From assembly GCA_036278595.1 (NCBI GenBank), contig DASUKS010000019.1:1-30887 (forward strand): a stretch of 30,887 bases of DNA. The letters are read 5' to 3'. This stretch comes from JADMII01 sp036278595. Its GTDB lineage: Bacteria; Chloroflexota; Dehalococcoidia; DSTF01; JACRBR01. Made by a program: the position numbers and the translations under genes. Below are positions 16,033-24,085 of the stretch, piece by piece. Position 1 is the stretch's first letter; each line of letters begins with the position of its first letter. The notes below the pieces were generated by a model. The model searched no databases, was not told the origin of the DNA, and saw only the letters and a list, made by a program, of their open reading frames with translations.

Positions 16033-17087
16033 GCAGCGTGATCGCGGAGCGCAGCGGCGTCCGAGTGCGGGCGATCACAGGGCGATTCCTCGCGGATGCC
16101 GCGCACGAGTCGTACCGAATCGTCGCCGTGGGCGGGCCCGCTGTCGCCGCACCGGCAATCTCGGTGATCGTGCCGACGCGCAACCGGCGTGACCTCGTGC
16201 GCGAGACGATCGAGGCGCTGTTCGCGCAGGACCTCCCAGCGCACGCGTTCGAGATCATCGTGGTCGACAACGCGTCTTCGGATGAGACGGAAAGCCTGAT
16301 GCGAGCGTGCGCGCGCGATGCCCGGGTCCGGTTCATCGGGGCGGTGATGGGCCGGGACCGGGGGCCGGCGATCAGCCGCAACGTGGGCGTGATGCTCGCG
16401 CGGGGGGAGCTGATCGCGTTCACCGACAGCGACTGCGTGCCGGCCGCTGGCTGGCTACGCGGTTGCATCGAGGCGATGGCCGGCACGGACGTTGGCGTCG
16501 TGCAGGGGATGACGACGGCAGTGCCGCACCAGGCACAGCCGCTGTTCAACCACTTCATCGAAACGAAGCGGCTCGACGGCTCGTTCTCGACGTCGAACGT
16601 GTGCTACCGGCGGGACGCGCTCGCCGGTGCGGGCGGGTTCGACCCGTCGTGTGTGTACTGGGAGGACGTCGACCTCGGCTGGCGCGTGAAGCGCCTCGGC
16701 TGGGAGGCGCGCTTCGAGCCGGACGCGCTCGTGCACCACCAGGTGCTGCGGCTCAGCGCGTGGCAGTGGCTGACGCATCCGCGGCATTTCTACAACTGGC
16801 CGGCGAAGGCAGCGCGATATCCGGGGTTTCGCCGGCACCTGTTCGCGGGTCTCTGGGTCGACTGGTCGCACGCGCTGTTCGACGGGTTCGTGCTCGGCCT
16901 GGCGCTCGCACGATGGCGCCGCGCCGCGCTCCTGCTGACGCTGCCGTACATCGTGGCGTTTGGCGCCCGGCGGCGCCTTAGCGGCCGCTGGCCGTTGCTG
17001 AAGCTCGCGGCGCACTTCGCGTACGACTGCGTCGGTTGCGGGGCGCTCGTCGCCGGCAGCATTCGGTACCGCCGGCCGGTGCTCTAG
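16029..17087 (+). CDS. Glycosyltransferase family 2 (second of a tandem pair)
   Basis: GT-A fold enzyme with SVIVPTRNR (45-53), IIVVDNASSDET (76-87), RGPAISRN, the intact DXD in FTDSDCVP (D133, D135) and WEDVDLGWRVKRLGW (201-215). An N-terminal extension of about 40 residues precedes the fold. The end of the protein (AGSIRYRRPVL) carries the shared GT2 tail. GTG 16029 overlaps the preceding stop (GTGA). Together with the genes at 11369 and 14995 it forms a set of three related GT2s around the ABC transporter, probably derived by duplication. Confidence 0.92.
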   Translation: MSSVIAERSGVRVRAITGRFLADAAHESYRIVAVGGPAVAAPAISVIVPTRNRRDLVRETIEALFAQDLPAHAFEIIVVDNASSDETESLMRACARDARVRFIGAVMGRDRGPAISRNVGVMLARGELIAFTDSDCVPAAGWLRGCIEAMAGTDVGVVQGMTTAVPHQAQPLFNHFIETKRLDGSFSTSNVCYRRDALAGAGGFDPSCVYWEDVDLGWRVKRLGWEARFEPDALVHHQVLRLSAWQWLTHPRHFYNWPAKAARYPGFRRHLFAGLWVDWSHALFDGFVLGLALARWRRAALLLTLPYIVAFGARRRLSGRWPLLKLAAHFAYDCVGCGALVAGSIRYRRPVL

Positions 17088-17102
17088 GAGGGAGGTGCAA
17101 GG

Positions 17103-18473
17103 ATGGAGATGAGGGTGTTCGCCCGCGCGCTTGTGCGCTGGTGGTTCTTGCCGGTGGTGATGCTTGCCATTGCCCTGGCTGGCGTGATCATCTACCACCG
17201 GATCCGTGACAAGGAACACGCATCTTCAAACGTTGCGATCATGCAGTCGTATTTCCCGCCGCCCGGCGAGTACGTGCCGCCGCAGTTGGGGTTCGACGCG
17301 CTCGCCGGCAGCCAGGACCTGCACGCCCGCATCGCGAACGCGCTGCACGACGGCACAACAGCCGACCAGGTCGGCCAGATGCTCTCGATCGACTATCAGC
17401 CGAAGCTGAACCAGCCGAATCCGAGCCCAATCTACAAGGTGACGATCGCCGACACGGACCGGGCGCGCGCGATCAAGATCGACAATATCGCGGTGCAGGA
17501 AGCGAAGCAGCTCTACGGCGAGATCAATTCGCCGAGCGCGCAGGACGTCGCATCCGCCTTCAAGACCCAGACGGATGCCGCGCAGAAGAAGGTGGATGAC
17601 GCGCGCGCGGCGCTGCTGGACTTCGAGCAGAAGAACGACGCGTTCGCACTTTCGCAGCGGCGGGACCAGGAGTTCGGGCTGATCGCGCAGCTCCGGAGCG
17701 CGGCCGTCACCGCCTCCGGCCGAGGCGCGACGACGGACAATGGCGACGGTGCGGCTCTGGTCGCGGCGCGCGTTGAGCTAAACCGGCTGATGGCGCTCGA
17801 GCCGCAGTATGAGCAACTGACCTCCGACCTGACGCTGGCGAGCGCGGCGCGCGACCGCCTCTCACAGCGCGTGTCCGATCTGCAGATCGCCGGGCCGAGC
17901 TCGGCGGCGCAGCTCGCGGATGCCCAGTCCCAGTTCACCTCCGTGCAGGCGACGTACGGCAGCGCCCTCATCGCGCTCGGCGACTTCCAGACGGCGAACG
18001 GCATCTCCAACCTCCCGGCGGCCGTCCAGGGACAGACGACGATGGTGAACCAGCTCGTCGTCGCGGATGCGACAACGCGGGAGAGCGCCGGTGCGATCGA
18101 TGCCGCCATCGGGCGGGAGCAGGCGGAACTGCAGCGGCTGCTTGCGCTCGAGCCGCAGTACGACCAGCTGAACCTCGACCTCGTGAACGCCGAGAGCCAG
18201 CGGACGTCGCTCTCGCAGCACGTGCTCGACGTTTCGATCGGCCAGTCGTTGCCGGCGTCGATCCAGGTGCGCGTGCTGCAGGATGCGACGATCGAGTCGA
18301 ACATGGTGATGACGCTGCTGACATACGGGCTCGCGATCTTCCTCGCGGTGTTCGTGTCGCTGACGGCCATCTACCTCCTCGCGTACTTCGAGAAGATGCC
18401 CGCTTCGGTTGAGGACATCGAACGGGTGTTTGGAAAGCCCGTGATCGGCCGGATTCCGGCGGCCGGCAGCTAG
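17103..18473 (+). CDS. Wzz-like polysaccharide co-polymerase with duplicated external region
   Basis: Chain-length determinant / polysaccharide co-polymerase type protein, 456 aa. TM1 is at residues about 13-31 and TM2 at about 402-427, with a large coiled-coil-rich external region between and a short cytoplasmic tail ending EDIERVFGKPVIGRIPAAGS. The proline-rich PASxxxP motif near TM2 is only weakly present. The external region contains an internal duplication: LNRLMALEPQYEQL (226-239) matches LQRLLALEPQYDQL (343-356), and the similarity continues for about 37 residues. A strong GGAGG site precedes ATG 17103. The adjacent BY-kinase-like gene is its expected partner, and a Wzy-like polymerase lies downstream. 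Confidence 0.85.
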   Translation: MEMRVFARALVRWWFLPVVMLAIALAGVIIYHRIRDKEHASSNVAIMQSYFPPPGEYVPPQLGFDALAGSQDLHARIANALHDGTTADQVGQMLSIDYQPKLNQPNPSPIYKVTIADTDRARAIKIDNIAVQEAKQLYGEINSPSAQDVASAFKTQTDAAQKKVDDARAALLDFEQKNDAFALSQRRDQEFGLIAQLRSAAVTASGRGATTDNGDGAALVAARVELNRLMALEPQYEQLTSDLTLASAARDRLSQRVSDLQIAGPSSAAQLADAQSQFTSVQATYGSALIALGDFQTANGISNLPAAVQGQTTMVNQLVVADATTRESAGAIDAAIGREQAELQRLLALEPQYDQLNLDLVNAESQRTSLSQHVLDVSIGQSLPASIQVRVLQDATIESNMVMTLLTYGLAIFLAVFVSLTAIYLLAYFEKMPASVEDIERVFGKPVIGRIPAAGS

Positions 18474-18482
18474 GAGGCTGCT

Positions 18483-19163
18483 ATGTCGGTTGTCATTCCA
18501 GCGGCGCCACAAGCCGGTTCGAAGCGACGAATGCTCGGGCTGCGTGGGCCGGCATCGTCGGCGCAGCCGTTGATCTCGGCGCACCCGGCGTCGCCGTTCG
18601 CGGAGTCGTTTCGGCTGCTCGCACTGAACGTGCGGACGATGCTGTCGTTCGACGCGCGCAAGTCGGTCGCGGTGATGAGCGGCTACGCGAAGGAAGGCCG
18701 CTCGCTCGTGGCGGCGAACCTCGCGCTCGCGCTGGCCGAGGAGCAGCGGGTGCTGCTCGTCGACGAGCGGCGGCGCGCGTTTGCCGGGCCGGGTTCGTTG
18801 ACGGACCTGTTCCGGCCAGGCGGGGAGAACGGCGGGCAGCGGATCCCGGGCGAGATGCGGCGCTCGATCGTCGAGAGCGCGCACCCAGGCGTGTTCATCA
18901 TGCCGAGGCTCGTCGACACGGGCGGCCCGGACGACGACGTCGATGCGGCGATCACGCACGCATCCGACGCCGGCATGTACACGATCATCGATACGCCGCC
19001 GGCGCTCACGACGACCGCGGCGTTCGAGGAGGCCCGGCTCGCAGGCAATGTGCTGTACGTCGTGCGGGATGCGACGACCGACCTCGATGCGCACCGGCGC
19101 GTCCGCGACCAGCTCGAGCGGCTCAACGTGAACGTGCTCGGGATCCTGCTGAACGAGCACTGA
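18483..19163 (+). CDS. Degenerate BY-kinase/CpsD-like P-loop protein
   Basis: Homologue of the cytoplasmic tyrosine kinases that control Wzz-type co-polymerases (CpsD/CapB/Wzc-C). PFAESFRLLALNVRTMLSF (38-56) is the usual entry helix, and MYTIIDTPPAL (165-175) is Walker B. Walker A reads SGYAKEGRS (66-74), where the canonical sequence is PGEGKS, so the nucleotide-binding Lys is Arg73. Walker A' reads LLVDERRR (91-98), with the second Asp lost. There is no C-terminal Tyr cluster; the protein ends ILLNEH. At 226 aa it is normal length. It starts 9 nt after the Wzz stop with a good GGAGG site. It probably acts as a non-catalytic or weakly ATP-binding partner of Wzz; ATP binding through an atypical loop is the alternative. 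Confidence 0.82.
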   Translation: MSVVIPAAPQAGSKRRMLGLRGPASSAQPLISAHPASPFAESFRLLALNVRTMLSFDARKSVAVMSGYAKEGRSLVAANLALALAEEQRVLLVDERRRAFAGPGSLTDLFRPGGENGGQRIPGEMRRSIVESAHPGVFIMPRLVDTGGPDDDVDAAITHASDAGMYTIIDTPPALTTTAAFEEARLAGNVLYVVRDATTDLDAHRRVRDQLERLNVNVLGILLNEH

Positions 19164-19169
19164 TCCCAG

Positions 19170-20144
19170 ATGGAGCCGGCGCGCGTCGGGATCGTGGTGG
19201 TGAACTGGAACGGCGCGGAGCAGACCGCCGAGTGCCTGCGCTCGCTCCTCGCTCTCGATCACGCCGAGCGCAGCACGATCGTCGTCGTGGACAACGGCTC
19301 AACCGACGATTCTGCGCGGCGGCTGCGGGCTGACTTCGCGACCGTGGATGTACTCGCGCTGCCGAAGAACGCCGGTTACGCGGGAGGATGCAACGCCGGT
19401 GTGCGGTACGTGCAGCAGCGCGGGGTGCAGTATGTCTGGCTGCTCAACAACGACACGTCCGTCGAGTCGGACGCGCTCGACGCCTTGCTCGATGCGGCCG
19501 GTCGCCGCCCGCGCACGATCTTCGCGCCCAAGATCCTCAGGCGGGACGCGGACGGCGCCGGCACCATCTGGTCGGTAGGCGGGACGTTGCGTCGGCCGTG
19601 GCTCGGCCGCACCCTGCGAGGCGAAGGCGCGCACCCCGGCGACTACCCCGACTCGGTGGAGGTCCCGTGGGCGAGCGGCTGCTCACTCTTCGCGGCGGCA
19701 GAGGTCTTCGACGCCGCCGGGCTGCTGGACGAGCGCTACTTCATGTATCTCGAGGACGTCGACTGGTGCCTGGGAGCCTACCGGCGCGGCATCGCGACGA
19801 TGTTCGTGCCCGAGGCGCGGCTCTGGCACGGCGTATCGCGTTCGGTGCGGCGGCTGGACCCGCGGATCGCGCGCTACTACGACTGCCGCAACTACTTCCT
19901 GCTCGCGTTCCGTCACGGTGGCGTGCCCGGCCGGCTGTGGGCGGCGGGGCGCTACGCGGTCACCGCGCTGAAGATCGGCGTGCGCGTCGCCGTGTCGCCG
20001 AAGCATCGCCGCGACTCGTACTACCATGCGCAGACGCGGGCGCTCTGGGACGCCCTCCGTGGTCGTTGGGGTAAGGCGCCGTACGACGACGCGCCTGTGG
20101 ACGCGCGGCCACGGTCCGCGGTGCACGAGGCGGTGGCGACGTGA
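19170..20144 (+). CDS. Glycosyltransferase family 2, rhamnosyltransferase-like
   Basis: GT-A enzyme of the WbbL/rhamnosyltransferase-like branch, distinct from the GT2 set at 11369-16029. It shows IVVVNWNGAEQT (8-19), VVVDNGSTDDS, the KNAGYAGGCNAGVR stretch, the metal-binding NND (93-95), WASGCSLFAAAEVF and YLEDVDWCLGAYRRG. There are no clear TM helices; a basic C-terminal region follows. ATG 19170 is 6 nt after the BY-kinase-like stop, and the gene overlaps the polymerase by GTGA. Rhamnose as donor sugar is a family guess. Confidence 0.9.
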   Translation: MEPARVGIVVVNWNGAEQTAECLRSLLALDHAERSTIVVVDNGSTDDSARRLRADFATVDVLALPKNAGYAGGCNAGVRYVQQRGVQYVWLLNNDTSVESDALDALLDAAGRRPRTIFAPKILRRDADGAGTIWSVGGTLRRPWLGRTLRGEGAHPGDYPDSVEVPWASGCSLFAAAEVFDAAGLLDERYFMYLEDVDWCLGAYRRGIATMFVPEARLWHGVSRSVRRLDPRIARYYDCRNYFLLAFRHGGVPGRLWAAGRYAVTALKIGVRVAVSPKHRRDSYYHAQTRALWDALRGRWGKAPYDDAPVDARPRSAVHEAVAT

Positions 20145-21691
20145 GCATCGCGACATTCCCTCTCCGCCGGCCGGGCGACGCCCGCCCGCGGCTATTGCCG
20201 CCGATCGGTGTCCTGCTGCTCGTCGCGCTGTCGATGGTGGTGCTATTCGGCGCGGCGTCGCTCGGCATGGCGGTCGAGGTCAGCGGCCTGGCGGCGGCCG
20301 TCGTGCTCGGCTGGGTCGTCTGGCGGTGGCCGACGCAATCGGCGATCGCGCTCGTCGTGCTGATCCCGATGGCGCGCTTCATCTCCTTCGCGGTCTTCGT
20401 GCCGACGCACTCCTCAACGCTCCTTCGGGCGAGCCAGTTGTGGAAGGACGAGGCGATCATCGTGCTCGCGGCGCGGATGGTGCATGGGGCGTTCCTGCGG
20501 GGACGCCTGCCGCATGTGCACTTCATCGACGTGCTGATCGCCGGCTTCATCGGGCTCACCGGGATGTACCTGTTCTATCCGGGCATCATCGCCGGCTCGA
20601 CGTACTTCGTGCGCGCGCTCGCCTTCCGGCAGGACGCCCTCTATCTTCTGGTGTACTTCATCGGGCGCGGCATCACGCTGCGGCGGCGCGACGTGAAGGC
20701 GATGTTTGTCGCGCTCATCGCGATGAGCGTCGTCATCGCGGTCGTGGCGGGATTCGAGTTCGCGCTCCCCGGGCTCAGTAACCGGATCTTCACGAAGCTC
20801 GGGTACCCGGCGTTCCAGAGCGCGCTGGGGACAGCGTTCGAGACCGAATCGGTGCGCACGCGCGTGCTCGAGAGCGGCACGCTCCCGCGCGCATCGTCGC
20901 TGTTCCTCGCCGACCTGGGGCTCGCGTTCTACCTGGTGCTGCTCATCCCGCTGGCCGCGGCGCTGTTCTTCGCGTTCCGCACGCGCGCGTCGCAGTTCTG
21001 GTCCGGGCTGTTCCTCCTTGCGATGATCGCCACGATGGGACTGACCGTCGCGCGCGCCCCGCTGGTCGGGGCGCTGGCCGGGCTCGTCGTGCTGATCTTC
21101 CTGTCGCGCTCGTTCATCAAGGCGTCGTGGGTCGCGATCGGCGTCGCCGCGATGGTGATCCTGTTCCTCGTCGTCTCCGGGTACTCGTTCGGCGTGTTCC
21201 GGGCGTTGTACTCCGCGCAGGACAGCTCCGCTTCGGCGCACACCGGGTACATCAGCCGGAGCATCGGGCTGGTGGCCTCGCACCCCTTGGGCGAAGGGCT
21301 GGGGAACGGCAGCCACGTGTCCGTGCTGGCGAAGGGATTGGGCCAGGGTGCTCTGCCTAGCTGGGCGACCGAAACCTGGTACCTGCAGTTGGGCCTGGAG
21401 ATGGGCGTGGTGGCGATGTTGCTGTTCGCCGCGCTGCTGCTCGTCGCGACGTGCAACAGCCTGCTGTCGGGCGTGCGCGTGCGGGATCCGTGGCTGCGCG
21501 CGCTGTCGCTCGGCGTCGCGGGCGGCGGCGTTGGGTACATCCTGGTGAGCGCGTTTCACCCGGTCTGGTCAGCCGTGCAGGTCTCGTACCTGTTCTGGCT
21601 GTTCGTGGGGATCGCGATACGCGCGCCGCGGCTCGAATCCGAATGGGAAGCGGAAGAGGCGAGCGGCGATGAACATCGCGATCGTCCATAA
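20141..21691 (+). CDS. O-antigen ligase/polymerase-like (Wzy) membrane protein
   Basis: Polytopic membrane protein (516 aa) with around ten to twelve hydrophobic segments spread from residue 20 to 500, as in Wzy polymerases and O-antigen ligases. A long loop (about 225-255) and the later TVARAPLVGALAGL and ASHPLGEGLGNGS stretches resemble the Wzy_C/O-antigen ligase signature area. It would join lipid-linked repeat units on the outer face of the membrane. GTG 20141 overlaps the GT2 stop. The gene overlaps the next GT4 start by 23 nt. With a Wzz-like gene nearby, polymerase is more likely than ligase. Confidence 0.85.
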   Translation: MSIATFPLRRPGDARPRLLPPIGVLLLVALSMVVLFGAASLGMAVEVSGLAAAVVLGWVVWRWPTQSAIALVVLIPMARFISFAVFVPTHSSTLLRASQLWKDEAIIVLAARMVHGAFLRGRLPHVHFIDVLIAGFIGLTGMYLFYPGIIAGSTYFVRALAFRQDALYLLVYFIGRGITLRRRDVKAMFVALIAMSVVIAVVAGFEFALPGLSNRIFTKLGYPAFQSALGTAFETESVRTRVLESGTLPRASSLFLADLGLAFYLVLLIPLAAALFFAFRTRASQFWSGLFLLAMIATMGLTVARAPLVGALAGLVVLIFLSRSFIKASWVAIGVAAMVILFLVVSGYSFGVFRALYSAQDSSASAHTGYISRSIGLVASHPLGEGLGNGSHVSVLAKGLGQGALPSWATETWYLQLGLEMGVVAMLLFAALLLVATCNSLLSGVRVRDPWLRALSLGVAGGGVGYILVSAFHPVWSAVQVSYLFWLFVGIAIRAPRLESEWEAEEASGDEHRDRP

Positions 21692-22886
21692 CCACCCCTC
21701 GGGCGGCGCGGCGCGCGCGGTCTACGAGCTGGGGCGCGGGCTCGCGCAGCGGCACGCGATCGACGTGTTCACGCTGAGTAGCGCCGACGAGACGTTCGTC
21801 CGAAGCGCCGACTACGCACGGAGCGTGCGCACACTCGAGTACGCTGCTTTCCGTCCGGTCCGTTTCGGGCTCTACCTGAACGACCTGCGGATGTACCGGG
21901 ACCTGGTGCGCCTCGACGACGCGTACCGGCAGATGGCTGCCGCGATCGACGCGGGCGCGTATGATGTCGTGCTCGCGAGCGCCTGCCGCGTCGTGCAGTC
22001 GCCGGGCGCGCTGCGGTTCGTGCGCACGCCAGCAGCGTACTACTGCCACGAGCCGCCGCGGCGGTTCATCGAGCCGGCCCGCCGGCCGGATGCGGGGCCG
22101 CTGCCGCTGTACCGTCGCCTGCGTTCGATATGGCACCGGCCGGCAACGCGGATCATGGAGCGAGCGCTCGCTGAGCGAGATCACGAGAACGTGGCATCGG
22201 CGTGCGCGGTTCTCACCAACTCGCAGTTCACCGCTGGGCTCGTCCGCGAGTACTACCAACGCGAGACCGAAGTGTGCCGGTTGGGCGTCGATGTCGAGCG
22301 AATCGCGCCCGGCGCCCAGGCCGGCGGGTACGTGCTGTCCGTCGGTGCGATCGACCGGCACAAGGGCTTTGGCTTTCTCATCGACTCGCTGCGGCTGGTC
22401 CCCGTCGCGTTCCGGCCCCCGCTTGTCATCGCCGGCAACTACGCGAACGAGGCGGTCGCGCGCGAGCTTTCGGCGCAGGCGGACGCGTCCGGCGTGCAAC
22501 TGACGATGCGCGTGCGCGTGACGGACGCGGAACTCAGGGCGCTGTACGCGAATGCCACTGCGTTCATCTACGCGCCCGAGCGGGAGCCGTTCGGGCTGGC
22601 GGTGCTCGAAGCGATGGCGGCGGGCTTGCCGGTCGTCGCCGTGGGCGAGGGCGGCGTACTCGAGAGCGTGCTGCCGGACGAGACGGCCGTGCTCGTCCCG
22701 CGTCGTGCCGATGCGTTGGCGGCGGCGCTCGAGCGCGTGCTGACCGACCGGGCGCTGGCGCGCTCGCTCGGCGCCGAGGGACGCCGCGTGGTCGAGCGCG
22801 AATGGACGTGGGAGGCGGCCGCACGGCGTATCGAAGACGCACTCGAGCGGGTCGCCGGCCGGGTGCCGGCGGGGAGCACGGCGTGA
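21669..22886 (+). CDS. Glycosyltransferase family 4
   Basis: GT-B enzyme, 405 aa. The N-terminus MNIAIVHNHPSGGAARAVYE contains the usual glycine-rich acceptor loop. AAYYCHEPPRRF and CAVLTNSQFTAGLVREYY lie in the middle. The donor half holds LSVGAIDRHKGFGFLIDSL and an intact E306-PFGLAVL-E314 motif followed by MAAGLPVV. ATG 21669 lies within the end of the polymerase gene, and the 3' end overlaps the next gene by GTGA, so translation is coupled on both sides. Donor and acceptor are unknown. Confidence 0.92.
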   Translation: MNIAIVHNHPSGGAARAVYELGRGLAQRHAIDVFTLSSADETFVRSADYARSVRTLEYAAFRPVRFGLYLNDLRMYRDLVRLDDAYRQMAAAIDAGAYDVVLASACRVVQSPGALRFVRTPAAYYCHEPPRRFIEPARRPDAGPLPLYRRLRSIWHRPATRIMERALAERDHENVASACAVLTNSQFTAGLVREYYQRETEVCRLGVDVERIAPGAQAGGYVLSVGAIDRHKGFGFLIDSLRLVPVAFRPPLVIAGNYANEAVARELSAQADASGVQLTMRVRVTDAELRALYANATAFIYAPEREPFGLAVLEAMAAGLPVVAVGEGGVLESVLPDETAVLVPRRADALAAALERVLTDRALARSLGAEGRRVVEREWTWEAAARRIEDALERVAGRVPAGSTA

Positions 22887-24085
22887 GGGTCGGGATCGAC
22901 GCATCGATCCTCGGTCCGCGGACGCGTGATTCGGGGATCGGTCGCTACGTGCGGCGGCTCGTCGAGCGCATGCCCGTGGAGGACCCGGAGAGCGAGTTCG
23001 TGCTCTTCGCGCCGGCCGGCTGCCCCCTGCCTGATCACCTGCCGGCGAACGTGCAGCGGCAGCCGTTGCCGAAGTTGCCGCTGGGCAAGCTCTCGACGCC
23101 GGCGGCGTACCTCTTCGCGCTGCCGCGGCTCGCACGACAATGGAGACTCGACGTGTTTCACGCGCCCACGGTGCACCCGCGGCCATCGTGGCCTCCCGTG
23201 CCGCGCATGCTGCCGTGTCCGCTCGTCGTGACGTTGCACGATGTCATACCGCTGACGTTCTACGCGCGCGGCCCTTCGCGGCTGCCGCGTACGCACCTTG
23301 CGTTCTACCGCTGGAACCTGCGGGCTGCGGTGCGTGCGAGCGCGGTCATCACCGTTTCTGCTGCGGAGGCCGAGGCGATCGCCTCGACGCTTGGAATGCC
23401 CAGGGAGGCGATCACGGTGATCCACAACGGCGTGGACTCCGCGCCCATATGCGAAACGCCGTCGCCGACGACCGGTCACCCGTATATTCTCTTCGTGGGC
23501 TCGTACGAGGCGCGGAAGAATCTCGTAACCGCCACGCGCGCGTACGCGGTTGCGAGCGAGCGCGGGTTGGCGCAGGACCTCGTCGTTGTCGCGACGTCCG
23601 GTTCGGGGCCGATGGAGCCGGTGCGAGCGGTGATGCGCGAGTCGCGGATCGAGGGCCGCGTGCGGATAATCGACGGCCGGAAGCTGACCGACGCGGACCT
23701 GTGGCGCCTGTACTCGGCGGCTGACGTGTTCATCTATCCGTCACTCGCCGACAGCTTCGGACTGCCGCCGCTGGAAGCGATGGCCGCCGGCGTCCCCGTG
23801 GTTGCGAGCCGCCTGCCCGCGCTTCGCGAGGTGCTGGGCGATGCGGCGGTGTTCTGCGACGGGACCGATACGCGCGCGTTCGCCGATGCGCTCCTGCGGC
23901 TCGGAGCCGATGCGGGCGAACGCCGGCGGCTGTCGGGGCAGGGGTTGGTGCAGGCGCGCCGCTACTCGTGGGAGACATGCGCGCGGCAGACGCTCGACGT
24001 GTATCGGACGGTTGCGGGCCTCGAAGTGCGGCCGCTTGCTGGAGACGGCATGGTGGTGAGCGGGGGCGCCTGCCGTGCGATTTGA
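22883..24085 (+). CDS. Glycosyltransferase family 4 (paralogue of 27683)
   Basis: GT-B enzyme, 400 aa, closely similar to the product at 27683: both share VFHAPxVHxRPS, a PCPLVxTxHDxIPLTFY stretch, FYRWNL and VLFVGSYEARKNL-like donor loops. The E-X7-E motif reads D290-SFGLPPL-E298, with Asp replacing the first Glu. GTG 22883 overlaps the previous stop and gives RVGIDASILGPRTRDSGIGR, the normal N-terminus of this mannosyltransferase-like subgroup. The C-terminal 20 or so residues (after VAGLEVRP) extend beyond the fold. The 3' end overlaps the next gene by 11 nt. Confidence 0.9.
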   Translation: MRVGIDASILGPRTRDSGIGRYVRRLVERMPVEDPESEFVLFAPAGCPLPDHLPANVQRQPLPKLPLGKLSTPAAYLFALPRLARQWRLDVFHAPTVHPRPSWPPVPRMLPCPLVVTLHDVIPLTFYARGPSRLPRTHLAFYRWNLRAAVRASAVITVSAAEAEAIASTLGMPREAITVIHNGVDSAPICETPSPTTGHPYILFVGSYEARKNLVTATRAYAVASERGLAQDLVVVATSGSGPMEPVRAVMRESRIEGRVRIIDGRKLTDADLWRLYSAADVFIYPSLADSFGLPPLEAMAAGVPVVASRLPALREVLGDAAVFCDGTDTRAFADALLRLGADAGERRRLSGQGLVQARRYSWETCARQTLDVYRTVAGLEVRPLAGDGMVVSGGACRAI

